DNA from: Bordetella parapertussis
GTDB lineage: Bacteria > Pseudomonadota > Gammaproteobacteria > Burkholderiales > SG8-39
Reading direction: 5' to 3'
Assembly: GCA_945862265.1 (NCBI GenBank)
Contig: CAMAXP010000028.1
Location: forward strand, 1-58,319
DNA length: 58,319 bases
In this document: piece by piece, positions 9,355 to 17,408 of the stretch
Numbering within the stretch: position 1 is the first letter of the stretch
Layout of the letters: the number at the start of each line of letters is the position of its first letter
Translations under genes and position numbers: made by a program
The notes under the pieces: model-generated
What the model was told of the DNA's origin: nothing
Database searches by the model: none
Seen by the model: the letters and a program-made list of their open reading frames with translations, nothing else

Positions 9355-10080
9355 ATGGCCGAGCTCAAGACACGAATCCTGGTGGTCGACGATGACCTGC
9401 GCCTGCGCGACATGCTTACCCGCTACCTCGGGGAGCAGGGGTTCGAGGTGCGGGCCGCAGGCGACGCGCCTGCCATGGACAAGCAGCTCTCCCGCGAACG
9501 CTACGACCTCATCGTGCTCGACCTGATGATGCCCGGCGAGGACGGCCTGTCCATCTGCCGGCGACTGCGCACGCAGAACGCCCCGCCTGCCATCATCATG
9601 CTGACGGCCAAGGGCGACGACGTGGACCGCATCGTCGGCCTCGAGATGGGTGCGGATGACTACCTGCCCAAGCCGTTCAACCCGCGCGAGCTGGTGGCCC
9701 GGATCAACGCCGTGCTGCGCCGGAAGAGCGCCTCGGGCCCGCCCGGCGCGCCGGCCTCGGATTCCGCCGTGCACCCCTTTGGCGAGTTCGAGTTGAACCT
9801 GGGCAACCGGTCGCTGGTGCGCGGCGGCAAGGACGTGCCGCTCACCACGGGTGAATTCTCGGTGCTGAAAGTACTCGCGCAGAATCCTAAGACGCCGCTG
9901 TCCCGCGACAAGCTGATGGAACTCGCGCGGGGCCGAGAGTACGAGGTGTTCGACCGCTCGATCGACGTGCAGATCTCGCGCCTGAGGAAGCTCATCGAGG
10001 ACGACCCGGCCCATCCCCGCTTCATCCAGACCGTCTGGGGCTTCGGCTATGTGTTCGTCCCGGACGGCAATTTGAAGTGA
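9355..10080 (+). CDS. ompR: OmpR-family response regulator
   Basis: This is a 241-residue response regulator with a receiver domain (1-120) and a winged-helix Trans_reg_C DNA-binding domain (about 140-235). The acidic pocket DDD is at 12-14, the phosphoacceptor is Asp56 in IVLDLMMPGEDG, and the conserved lysine is in YLPKPFNPREL. The effector part shows LTTGEFSVLKVLAQN and GFGYVFVPDG. The start MAELKTRILVVDDD is chosen because receiver domains begin there; a frame extension upstream adds 21 unconserved residues. The stop overlaps the start of the sensor kinase gene by four bases (GTGA). The pair resembles OmpR/EnvZ more than other OmpR-like systems. The target genes are unknown. Confidence 0.9.
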   Translation: MAELKTRILVVDDDLRLRDMLTRYLGEQGFEVRAAGDAPAMDKQLSRERYDLIVLDLMMPGEDGLSICRRLRTQNAPPAIIMLTAKGDDVDRIVGLEMGADDYLPKPFNPRELVARINAVLRRKSASGPPGAPASDSAVHPFGEFELNLGNRSLVRGGKDVPLTTGEFSVLKVLAQNPKTPLSRDKLMELARGREYEVFDRSIDVQISRLRKLIEDDPAHPRFIQTVWGFGYVFVPDGNLK

Positions 10081-11438
10081 CCGAAGACCCGGGCCAGGCC
10101 GGCAGGCGGCGCCCTGCGTTCTGGCGGCCGGACTCGCTGCTCGCGCGCTCGTTCCTGCTGATCGCGCTGCTGCTGTTGCTGTCGCTGGGCGGCTGGTTCG
10201 AGATCTACCGTACCTACCAGCGCGAACCGATCGCGCGGGAAATCGCCCAGCAGACGGTCACCATCGTGAACCTCACGCGCGCGGCCATCGTCAATGCCGA
10301 CCCGCGCCTGCGCCGCGAGCTGCTGCTCGACCTCAACGAAACCGAAGGTATCCGGGTGTTCGTCAGCAACCCGGACGAGCGTCTGGAAGGCGTGCCGTCC
10401 GAGCCGATGCTGGACATGATCGGCGCACGCGTACGCGTGGCCCTCGGCCCCGGCACCCGCCTCGCCTTCGCACGCAACGGCATCGAAGGCTACTGGGTCA
10501 GCTTCAACCTCGACGAGGACGAATTCTGGGTGAAGCTCGAACGCGAGCGCCTCGAGCCCGACTTCGCAACGCAATGGATAGGCTGGGGGTTGTTTGCGTT
10601 GCTGCTGTCGCTGGTCGGGGCATGGTTCATCGCCTCGCGCATCAGCCGGCCGCTGGCCGCCCTCACCCGCGCCGCGCAGCAGGTCGGCAGGGGTGAGCAT
10701 GTAGACCCCGCACCGGAGGCCGGCCCCCGCGAGATCCGCATGCTGGCCACCGCGTTCAACCAGATGTCTGCGGACCTCGGGCGCCTGGAGCGCGACCGCG
10801 CGATGGTGCTGGCGGGCATCTCGCACGACCTGCGCACGCCGCTTGCGCGCCTGCGCCTGGGGCTGGAGATGATCGGCGGCGACCGCAGCATGAGCGAAGG
10901 CCTCGCCGCCGACATCGACGAAATGGACAAGATCATCGGCCAGTTCCTCGACTTCGCCAAAGGCGAGAGCGAGGCCGGAATAGCGACTGCGCTGGACGAA
11001 CTGGTCGACGACATCTGCGAGCGCTACGCCAAGCTCGGCCGCGCACTGGTGCGTGGCAAGCCCTCGGCGATCCGGCTGTCGCTGGCGCAGATGGCGGTGC
11101 GCCGCGCGATCGCCAACCTCATCGACAACGCCCTGCGCTACTCCAGCACGCCCGTCGAGATCGAAGCCCGCCAGGAAGGCGGGTTCGCGGTGATCGAAGT
11201 GCGCGACCGCGGCCCCGGTATCCCGGCTTCGGAAGCCGAGCGCATGAAGCGTCCGTTCACACGGCTCGAGGCGGCGCGCAGCGACGCAGGGGGCTCGGGC
11301 CTGGGCCTCGCCATCGTCGATCGCGTGGCGCGCATGCATGGGGGGCGACTGGACCTGCTGCCGCGCGAAGGGGGCGGGCTCGTGGCGCGACTCCTGCTCT
11401 CGACGGCCGGCCGGGACCCCCGCCCACCTGCGGCCTGA
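10077..11438 (+). CDS. envZ: EnvZ-like sensor histidine kinase
   Basis: This is a 453-residue inner-membrane kinase that should phosphorylate the OmpR-like regulator encoded just upstream. It has one membrane helix near residues 23-45, a periplasmic sensor region (about 46-165), a second helix (about 167-190) and a HAMP linker. A HisKA dimerisation domain follows, with the phosphoacceptor His250 in AGISHDLRTPLARLRL, then an ATPase domain with NLIDNALRYS (N box), VRDRGPGIP (G1) and GGSGLGLAIV (G2). It starts with GTG overlapping the ompR stop, which implies translational coupling. The length agrees with EnvZ proteins of betaproteobacteria. Confidence 0.9.
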   Translation: MTEDPGQAGRRRPAFWRPDSLLARSFLLIALLLLLSLGGWFEIYRTYQREPIAREIAQQTVTIVNLTRAAIVNADPRLRRELLLDLNETEGIRVFVSNPDERLEGVPSEPMLDMIGARVRVALGPGTRLAFARNGIEGYWVSFNLDEDEFWVKLERERLEPDFATQWIGWGLFALLLSLVGAWFIASRISRPLAALTRAAQQVGRGEHVDPAPEAGPREIRMLATAFNQMSADLGRLERDRAMVLAGISHDLRTPLARLRLGLEMIGGDRSMSEGLAADIDEMDKIIGQFLDFAKGESEAGIATALDELVDDICERYAKLGRALVRGKPSAIRLSLAQMAVRRAIANLIDNALRYSSTPVEIEARQEGGFAVIEVRDRGPGIPASEAERMKRPFTRLEAARSDAGGSGLGLAIVDRVARMHGGRLDLLPREGGGLVARLLLSTAGRDPRPPAA

Positions 11439-11447
11439 CGCACGCGC

Positions 11448-12308
11448 TCAGCCGCCCGCGGGACGTTCCCCGAGCACCGAGGTGCGGTGCAATTCCCTGC
11501 GGTAGCCGTCATAGTCGTTCACCGCCAGGTGCTGCACGACGCGGTTGTCCCAAATGGTGAGCATGCCGGGCCGCCACGCTACGCGGACCAAAAACTCCGG
11601 GCGCACCGAATGCCCGTAGAGGTAACCGAGCATACCGGCGCTTTCCTCTTCCGTCATGTCTTCCAGCCGGATCGTGTAGCCGCGATTGACATACAGCGCG
11701 CTGCGGCCGGTGGCCGGGTGGACGCGCACCACGGGATGCGCAAACTCCGCCAACGCCTCGGGGCCGGTCTTGATCTTCATCGAGCGCAGGTGCTTGCCGC
11801 TCGCGAGGTGGCTCTGCGGGCCATAAGGCCGGCGCGCGCTGTGCATGGCTCGTCGCCCTTTAAGCAGGGACTGCATGCCGGCCGAAAGCGATTCGTACGC
11901 CAGGTACTGGTTGGCGAACAACGTGTCGCCACCGAAGGGCGGCAGCTCCCGCGCGTGGAGCAACGTGAAGCTGGGCGGCGTTTCGAGGAAACTCCAGTCG
12001 CTGTGCCAATTGCCGCCGAAATTCAGTCGCCGGGTCTCGTCGGCCTCCTTCACGACCGCCACAACGTTGGGGTGCGTAAACTCGCCTTCGATGAAAGGCT
12101 CCAGCCCGAAAGACCCGAGGCGTGAAGTAAACCGCGCCAACTCGAGGTCATCCAGAGGCTGGTCGAGCAGCGCGACCACGAGGAACTCGTGCAACGCGCG
12201 ACGGACTTCCTCGACGGTTTCGTCGTCCGCCGTGGCCAGATTCACACCGCTGATTTCGGCGCCACCGGCGCCACCGAGCTGCCTGACCTGTATTTTCCGA
12301 TAAGACAT
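11448..12308 (-). CDS. TauD/TfdA-family Fe(II)/2-oxoglutarate dioxygenase
   Basis: This 286-residue enzyme would hydroxylate or cleave a small organic acid using 2-oxoglutarate and O2. The iron triad is visible: His102 and Asp104 in NWHSDWSF, and the distal His260 in IWDNRVVQH. The arginine that holds 2-oxoglutarate lies in YRRELHRTS (about 270-275). GGDTLFANQYLAYESL is also typical of the family. It is the last gene of a leftward operon (ligase, MaoC-like, Bug receptor, dioxygenase) and starts 18 bases after the Bug gene. The context suggests catabolism of an imported carboxylate. Taurine or 2,4-D specificity cannot be claimed. Confidence 0.88.
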   Translation of the reverse strand: MSYRKIQVRQLGGAGGAEISGVNLATADDETVEEVRRALHEFLVVALLDQPLDDLELARFTSRLGSFGLEPFIEGEFTHPNVVAVVKEADETRRLNFGGNWHSDWSFLETPPSFTLLHARELPPFGGDTLFANQYLAYESLSAGMQSLLKGRRAMHSARRPYGPQSHLASGKHLRSMKIKTGPEALAEFAHPVVRVHPATGRSALYVNRGYTIRLEDMTEEESAGMLGYLYGHSVRPEFLVRVAWRPGMLTIWDNRVVQHLAVNDYDGYRRELHRTSVLGERPAGG

Positions 12309-12326
12309 CGTCCGCGCTCCTTGTGG

Positions 12327-13310
12327 TTATCGCCCGGCGAGGTTGGCGGCCTTGATGACCGCGCCCCATTTGGCGTAGTCGGCGCGGATCATCGCGCCGA
12401 ACTCCTGGGGCGAGGTCGGCTGCGTCGGCATGCCCTGCACCATCAGCGTTTGCTGGACCTGCGGGTCGGTGAGCGTTTTGCGCACGGCCAGGTTCAATCG
12501 CTCGACAATCTCCTTCGGCGTCCCCGCCGGCGCCACGATGCCGAACCACGTGGTGGCCTCGAATCCGGCGAGACCGCCTTCGCGGAAAGTCGGCACATTG
12601 GGTGCCTGCGCCGAGCGCGAAGCCTGCCCGATCGCCAGTCCGGTCACCTCACCCCGCTCCATGCCCTTGAGCTGCCCGGGCAGGATATCCATCATCAGCG
12701 GGACCCGCCCGCCCATGACATCGACCATAGCGGGCGCGGCGCCGTTGTAAGGGACATGCAGCACGTCGATCGCGGCCACGCTCTTCAGCAATTCGATCGC
12801 CAGGTGGCTCGGGGTTCCCTGCCCGTAGGATGCGATTGCGACTTCGCCCGGCTTTTCCTTGGCCTTGCGCAGGACGTCGGCAAAGCTTTTGAACTCCGAC
12901 TTGGCCGAAGCGACCAGCAGCAGCGGATTGGCGCTGATCAACGATATCGGCTCGAAGTCCCGCGCCGGGTCATAGCCGGGGGACGTCGACGAGAGCAATG
13001 GCGCGGTCACCAGGTTCGCGACCACGGCGGCGAGGAGCGTATATCCATCGGCCGGGGCTCGCGCGACGAACTGCGCTCCAATCATCGTTCCCGCGCCCGG
13101 CTTGTTGGCGACCACGACCTGCTGCCCGAGGTCCTCCGACAACCTGCGCGCAACGATGCGCGCCGCGACGTCAGTCGCGCCGCCCGCGGCGTACGGGATC
13201 ACCCATGTCACCGGCCGGACGGGGTAGCTTCCCTGCGCGGTGGATATCGCTGGCGCTGAAGCCAGCACCACGGAGGCCAGGACACCGGCAACCGCCTTGA
13301 TCGGATTCAA
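12327..13310 (-). CDS. Bug/TctC-family periplasmic solute-binding protein
   Basis: This 327-residue Bug protein (substrate receptor of tripartite tricarboxylate-type transport) has a signal peptide (MNPIKAVAGVLASVVLASA, cleavage near STAQG). It shows the family signatures YPVRPVTWVIPYAAGGATD, VVVANKPGAGTMIGAQFVA, VPYNGAAPAMVDVMGGRVPLM and WFGIVAPAGTPKEIVERLN. I chose a TTG start at 13310 because AAGGAGG lies 8 bases upstream (13319-13325). An upstream ATG at 13361 overlaps the previous stop (TGATG) but would put 17 polar residues before the signal peptide. No TctA/TctB membrane genes are nearby, as is common for Bug genes of Burkholderiales. The ligand is probably the acid processed by the neighbouring enzymes (inference). 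Confidence 0.9.
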   Translation of the reverse strand: MNPIKAVAGVLASVVLASAPAISTAQGSYPVRPVTWVIPYAAGGATDVAARIVARRLSEDLGQQVVVANKPGAGTMIGAQFVARAPADGYTLLAAVVANLVTAPLLSSTSPGYDPARDFEPISLISANPLLLVASAKSEFKSFADVLRKAKEKPGEVAIASYGQGTPSHLAIELLKSVAAIDVLHVPYNGAAPAMVDVMGGRVPLMMDILPGQLKGMERGEVTGLAIGQASRSAQAPNVPTFREGGLAGFEATTWFGIVAPAGTPKEIVERLNLAVRKTLTDPQVQQTLMVQGMPTQPTSPQEFGAMIRADYAKWGAVIKAANLAGR

Positions 13311-13360
13311 ATGGAAACCCTCCTTTGGTTGATTATTTTTTGGTTTTTTAATGACTGACA

Positions 13361-14218
13361 TCAGGCCTGGACGGGTGCCGAGGCCCGGGCCTCGCGCACC
13401 TGTCGCGGCAGGTAGATCGCACTGTGCAGGATCCTGGCCGCCGGGACTTTCCCGTCGATCACCACGAGGACGTCGAGGTCGACCAGCCGGTGGCCCTTGT
13501 GCTCGTAATTGCGCAGCACCACACCGCGCCCGCACAAGCTGGCGCCTACTGGCATCGGATTGAAGTTGTGCACCTTGCTCCCCACATGGATCCAAGGGCC
13601 GAGGAACACGTTCTCGGTCAGCACCCAGTTGCACAACCGCAGCAAGGTTGCCGGGTGCATCAGCTTTTCGTCTGCATAAATCGGGGCGGTTTCGCGCAGG
13701 TCCGCGTGCCACTGCCGGGCCTGCGCCTCGTCCATGGCGTACGGCGCCGTGCAAAGCACCGCGCCTTCGGCCAGCGAACGTTCGTCGGCCGCAGGACGTA
13801 CCTCGGGCCTTGGCGCCAATGGATAGCCGTCCAATGAAGGCGCAGCCTCCGAAGGCGCAGCCTCCGGTGCCGGCAGCGCAGCCGATCCCGTGGCGCACAC
13901 CCCTGCCTCGCCATGGACTTCCAGCCCGAGCCCGTCCTCGCGCTCAGCGGCGCTGACCGTGACCTGCCGGCCGTGGTAGACCGGTTGGCTGAAACGGCAC
14001 TCGAGCGTGCCCCGCTCCAGCCACGCCCGGCCCCAGCGCGCCACCGCTTGGTGGCTCATGTAGCCGAACACCGCGGAGCCGGGCACAAGGGCCCCGGCGA
14101 ATCCGAAGCCGCTGGCCACGGTGTCGTCATGGATCTTGTTTTCGGAGTCGGCGGCAATGTTGAACGCCTCGACGCAGTAGGGCGGGAGTGCTCCGGCGCT
14201 TCCTGGCATCGCGTTCAT
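13361..14218 (-). CDS. MaoC-like hotdog-fold dehydratase
   Basis: This 285-residue protein resembles acyl dehydratases of the MaoC/hydroxyacyl-CoA hydratase group with a double hotdog fold. The N-terminal half has HDDTVASGFGFAGALVPGSA, and the C-terminal half has HNFNPMPVGASLCGRGVVLRN followed by the strand LVDLDVLVVIDGKVPAARIL. It overlaps the upstream ligase gene by four bases (ATGA). A short tandem repeat in the DNA gives the linker PEAAPSEAAPS near residue 120. With a CoA ligase before it, it probably hydrates an enoyl-CoA or dehydrates a hydroxyacyl-CoA from the imported acid. The substrate is unknown. Confidence 0.7.
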   Translation of the reverse strand: MNAMPGSAGALPPYCVEAFNIAADSENKIHDDTVASGFGFAGALVPGSAVFGYMSHQAVARWGRAWLERGTLECRFSQPVYHGRQVTVSAAEREDGLGLEVHGEAGVCATGSAALPAPEAAPSEAAPSLDGYPLAPRPEVRPAADERSLAEGAVLCTAPYAMDEAQARQWHADLRETAPIYADEKLMHPATLLRLCNWVLTENVFLGPWIHVGSKVHNFNPMPVGASLCGRGVVLRNYEHKGHRLVDLDVLVVIDGKVPAARILHSAIYLPRQVREARASAPVQA

Positions 14219-15819
14219 GCCGCCGCTTCCGCCGCCGCCATCCGGTCAAAGGTGTCCGGGGTAATGCCTTCGCTCCGCAGCGCCATTTTCTGCACCTTCA
14301 GGGTAGGGGTCTTGGGGAGTTCCGGCACGCGCCGGAAGTACCTCGGCAGCATGAACCGGGCCATCCGTGCCGCAAGGAATGCGGCGAGCTCGGGCCAAGG
14401 CAGAGTCCGTCCCTCCTTCAGGACGATCGCCACCATGACCTCTTCATCGCCCAGGGCAGCCGGCACGGCGTAGGCCGCCGCCTCGCGCACCGCCGGGTGC
14501 GCGCACACCTCGACTTCCACTTCGAACGAGGAGATGTTCTCGCCGCGGCGCCGGATCGCATCCTTGATGCGGTCGACGAAAAAGAAATTCCCCGCGGCAT
14601 CGGACCGGAAAGCGTCGCCCGTATGGAACCAGCCGTTGCGCCAGGCTTTCGCGGTCGCCTCGGGCGCGTTGAAATAGCCCTGGCTGATGGACCAGGGGAC
14701 GTCGCTGCGCAGGACCAGTTCGCCCACGGCGCCATGCGGCACTTCGTAGTCGTTTTCGTCGACGATGCGCGCTTCGATCCCCGGGCTTGCCCGACCGCAA
14801 CTGCCGGGGACCAGTGGATTAGGCCCCGAAAAAATCGGGCACGCGGTCTCGGTCATGTTGAACACCGTGTAGACGTCGCATCCGAACCGCGCCGCGAACG
14901 CCGAGGCCTCCTCCGAAAGCGGCAGGACCACCACGCTGCGCAACCCGTGCCCGCGGTCTTCCGGGTGCGGCTCCGCCTTGGCGAGCAGGGTCGCCATCGC
15001 CCCGATCAGCGTGCAGCAGGTCGCGCCGGTGTCGCGCACGACCTTCCAGAAGGTTGCCGTGCTGAAGGAGTCAACGATCGCCACCGAGCCGCCGCGCCGG
15101 AGCATGTGCATCACCACGCCGGTGCCCGAGATGTGAAAGAACGGCAGGTTCACGAGATAGCGGTCTTCGGGCCCCAGGAACGAGAAGGCCGGGTCGGCCG
15201 CCTGGATCTTGAAGTACGAGCACATCACCCCTTTGGAGGGGCCCGTGGTGCCCGACGTATAGATGATCTGCTGCAGATCCCAGGGCATCACTGGCGGCAA
15301 GGGCCCGATGGGGTCTTTGCCAGCGGACTCAAGGACTGCCGCATCGTGCAGTGCAAGCCCCACGACAGGTGCCGCGGCTCCTCCTACGCACACTACATCG
15401 CGCAGCGCAGCGTGCTGCACATCGGCGAGCCGCTCGACGAGGGAGGCATGGGCCAGCATGAGCTGCGCGCCGGAGTTGCGGATCACATGCTCGAGCAGCA
15501 GGCCCCGATAGGCAAGGTTGATCGGCACCAGGACCGCACCGAGGTAATTGATCGCGAACCACAGGCGCAGGCCCTCTGCCCCGCTCGGCACCCAGAAGAG
15601 GACGGTGTCCCCTTGCTTGACGCCGAGTTTCTGCAGACCGGCCGCAGCGCGGCGGGTCTGCGAGCGCGTCTCGGCGAAGCTCCAGCTGGAGCCCTCCTGG
15701 AACCGGACAAAGCAAGCGTCGGGGGTCTGCGCTGCCCGGAGATCCAAAACGTCGCGCAGCACGCTTTCGGCAGCGGACGGCATACGCCGGCCCGCCGGGC
15801 TCAGGGGTTGCGATTGCAT
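14215..15819 (-). CDS. acyl-CoA ligase of the ANL superfamily (CaiC-like)
   Basis: This 534-residue AMP-forming CoA ligase has the ATP loop IIYTSGTTGPSKGVM, the NMTETACP (A5-type) motif, GWFHTGDAF (A7), RIKDAIRRRGENISSFEVE (A8) and the C-terminal TLKVQKMALR. The pattern is closest to crotonobetaine/carnitine-CoA ligase-like enzymes. The ATG at 15819 (MQSQPLSPAGRRMPS) is taken because the frame upstream only mirrors the divergent gene. It is first in a leftward operon with a MaoC-like hydratase, a Bug receptor and a dioxygenase, so it probably activates the transported carboxylate. A GTAC repeat lies between this gene and the divergent TonB-like gene. Confidence 0.85.
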   Translation of the reverse strand: MQSQPLSPAGRRMPSAAESVLRDVLDLRAAQTPDACFVRFQEGSSWSFAETRSQTRRAAAGLQKLGVKQGDTVLFWVPSGAEGLRLWFAINYLGAVLVPINLAYRGLLLEHVIRNSGAQLMLAHASLVERLADVQHAALRDVVCVGGAAAPVVGLALHDAAVLESAGKDPIGPLPPVMPWDLQQIIYTSGTTGPSKGVMCSYFKIQAADPAFSFLGPEDRYLVNLPFFHISGTGVVMHMLRRGGSVAIVDSFSTATFWKVVRDTGATCCTLIGAMATLLAKAEPHPEDRGHGLRSVVVLPLSEEASAFAARFGCDVYTVFNMTETACPIFSGPNPLVPGSCGRASPGIEARIVDENDYEVPHGAVGELVLRSDVPWSISQGYFNAPEATAKAWRNGWFHTGDAFRSDAAGNFFFVDRIKDAIRRRGENISSFEVEVEVCAHPAVREAAAYAVPAALGDEEVMVAIVLKEGRTLPWPELAAFLAARMARFMLPRYFRRVPELPKTPTLKVQKMALRSEGITPDTFDRMAAAEAAA

Positions 15820-15875
15820 CCGCGGTGAGTCTTCTGCATGCGGCTTGGCGCTCGTGCCGGGACGATAAAAACCTA

Positions 15876-15896
15876 ATGTACCATATTTAGTACCTT
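15876..15896. promoter_or_regulatory. GTAC-containing repeat, candidate operator/promoter of the CoA-ligase operon
   Basis: In the 123-base divergent region, an AT-rich block holds two GTAC units separated by eight bases (15878-15881 and 15890-15893); read leftward they are GGTAC direct repeats around TAAATAT. The local A+T richness stands out in GC-rich DNA and fits a promoter with an overlapping regulator site. No regulator gene is adjacent, so the cognate protein is unknown. Confidence 0.35.
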
Positions 15897-15942
15897 TCGC
15901 TCCCGGCGCCGGAGGCGGCCGCAAACGTGGGAACATTGGGGC

Positions 15943-16818
15943 ATGAGCGAATTGCTCGCCCCCAACTCCAGCCGGCACGACACCATCCAGGTCCCGATCC
16001 TGTGGGTCGCGATCGCCGCATCCCTCCTGCTGCACGCAGCCGCCCTGATGGGCTGGTTGCCCCTGATCCACATCACGCCGTTCGAGGATCCCCTGTCCGG
16101 CAAGAAGTCGGGCACGCTCGCCGTGCGCATTGCGCCGCCGCCGAGCCGTCCCCGCAGCGTCGAACCCCCGGCGCCCACGCCAACCCCGCCCGCCCCTAAG
16201 GCGAAGCCGGCACAAGGCGCCCGATCGGTCGCGATTCCTGCGCCACCGAAACCGGCGCCCTCGTCTCGCGTGCTTGCGCTTGAGTCGCCCGCGAGCGCCA
16301 GCCCTTCCGTGGCGCCTCCCGCGGAACCCGCGAAGCCGCCGGCCGAGGACCTGTCCGCGATGATCGCCGCGCGCCGTCGCGCGCGGGGCGAACTCGTGGC
16401 CGTTGCACCGCAGCCGCCTGCCGAGACCGAACAGGAGCGCCACAACCGCCAGGTGACGGAGAACCTCGGCCTGAATCGCACCCCCACTTTCGGCACCAAC
16501 CCCGACCGCGGCGGCGGTGTATTCCAGGTCCGCAGCAAGAGCCTCGACTACGCCGACTTCGCGTTTTTCGGCTGGAACAAGGCGGTGGGCCGCAACACGC
16601 TGCAGCGGATCGAGGTTCCGCGCGGCAACAATCCGAATATCGAAACCGCCGTGGTGAAGCGCATCATCGAGATCATCCGCGACCACGCCACCGGCAATTT
16701 CGAATGGGAATCGCCGCGCTCTGGAAAGTACGTCACCCTTTCGGCCCGCATCCAGGACAACGCCGAGCTGGAAGCGTTCATGATGCGGGAGTTCTTTCCC
16801 GAAATGCGAACCCGCTAG
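15943..16818 (+). CDS. TonB-like membrane-anchored periplasmic protein
   Basis: This is a 291-residue protein with one N-terminal membrane anchor (about residues 17-37). A long Pro/Ala/Lys-rich periplasm-spanning stretch (about 55-125) follows, then a compact C-terminal domain (about 185-290) rich in charged and aromatic residues (DYADFAFFGWNKAVGRNTLQ, EWESPRSGKYVTLSARIQ). The arrangement is that of TonB/TolA-like proteins, but the YP motif of true TonB and neighbouring exbB/exbD genes are missing. The leader ORF and a DUF2721 gene follow closely. An envelope role is inferred; energising transport is not demonstrated. Confidence 0.7.
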   Translation: MSELLAPNSSRHDTIQVPILWVAIAASLLLHAAALMGWLPLIHITPFEDPLSGKKSGTLAVRIAPPPSRPRSVEPPAPTPTPPAPKAKPAQGARSVAIPAPPKPAPSSRVLALESPASASPSVAPPAEPAKPPAEDLSAMIAARRRARGELVAVAPQPPAETEQERHNRQVTENLGLNRTPTFGTNPDRGGGVFQVRSKSLDYADFAFFGWNKAVGRNTLQRIEVPRGNNPNIETAVVKRIIEIIRDHATGNFEWESPRSGKYVTLSARIQDNAELEAFMMREFFPEMRTR

Positions 16819-16854
16819 AATCGTCCTGCCCCAGAACAAAAAGCGGAGACAACA

Positions 16855-16926
16855 ATGAAAACAATCCTGCCCGCCCTCGCCCTCGCCCTCGCGGCCGCCG
16901 TACTCGCGCCCACCGCGCACGCATAG
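16855..16926 (+). CDS. 23-residue orphan signal-peptide ORF
   Basis: An ATG preceded by GCGGAG at proper spacing opens a 23-codon frame, MKTILPALALALAAAVLAPT plus AHA. It is a complete Sec signal peptide that stops with TAG exactly at the expected cleavage motif AHA. Past the TAG the frame continues only 11 codons. It lies 36 bases after the TonB-like gene and 17 bases before the DUF2721 start. It may be a relic of an exported protein, a nonsense-mutated tiny protein, or a translated leader coupling expression of the next gene. Confidence 0.35.
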   Translation: MKTILPALALALAAAVLAPTAHA

Positions 16927-16943
16927 GCGCCCAAGGCGAACCC

Positions 16944-17384
16944 ATGGCCATCGAGCGCATGAACGACATCACGCACGTCATCCAGCTGGCGATTGCACCG
17001 GTGTTCCTGCTCACGGCCGTGGGCACCATCCTCACCGCCCTCACCAACCGCCTGGGGCGCGCCGTCGACCGGCGGCGTGTCGTCGAGGAGCGACTGGACG
17101 GGCTGGGGGAGGACAAGGCGGCCATCGCCCGGCTGGAGCTCGACGCGCTGGGCCGGCGCATCAAGGCCATCTACACCGCGTTCACTCTCACGGTGTCGTG
17201 CGGCCTGTTCATCTGCCTGTCGATTTCGATTGCCTTCCTCGACACCTTCGTGCCGCTGAACCTGTCGTGGGCGATGGCCGTGCTGTTCGTGCTGGCCATG
17301 TTCGCGCTCATCGGCGCGCTGCTCACGATGTTGCGCGAGATCTACCTGGCAATCACGGCGCCGAGGCACACCGCGCACCGCTGA
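16944..17384 (+). CDS. DUF2721 family membrane protein
   Basis: This is a 146-residue inner-membrane protein with three predicted helices (about 9-30, 75-100 and 105-130) and a cytoplasmic basic loop between the first two (LTNRLGRAVDRRRVVEERL). The pattern matches DUF2721, whose function is not known. The ATG at 16944 (MAIERMNDITHVIQLAIAPV) is chosen because family members begin just before the first helix; the frame upstream overlaps the TonB-like gene and the leader ORF and has no conserved sequence. It probably shares transcripts with the upstream gene. Confidence 0.82.
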   Translation: MAIERMNDITHVIQLAIAPVFLLTAVGTILTALTNRLGRAVDRRRVVEERLDGLGEDKAAIARLELDALGRRIKAIYTAFTLTVSCGLFICLSISIAFLDTFVPLNLSWAMAVLFVLAMFALIGALLTMLREIYLAITAPRHTAHR

Positions 17385-17408
17385 TGTTCGTTCTCTGCGT
17401 TCACGCGT

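Noticed and set aside
13840..13870. Short tandem repeat in the MaoC-like gene as a possible CRISPR or regulatory repeat
   Set aside because: Only two units, in frame, encoding a flexible linker; no CRISPR array or cas gene is present in the window.
15820..16920. A leftward open frame extending the CoA ligase by about 366 codons across the whole TonB-like gene
   Set aside because: The extension is arginine/glycine-rich antisense of a good gene with a signal anchor; the ligase fold begins normally at 15819.
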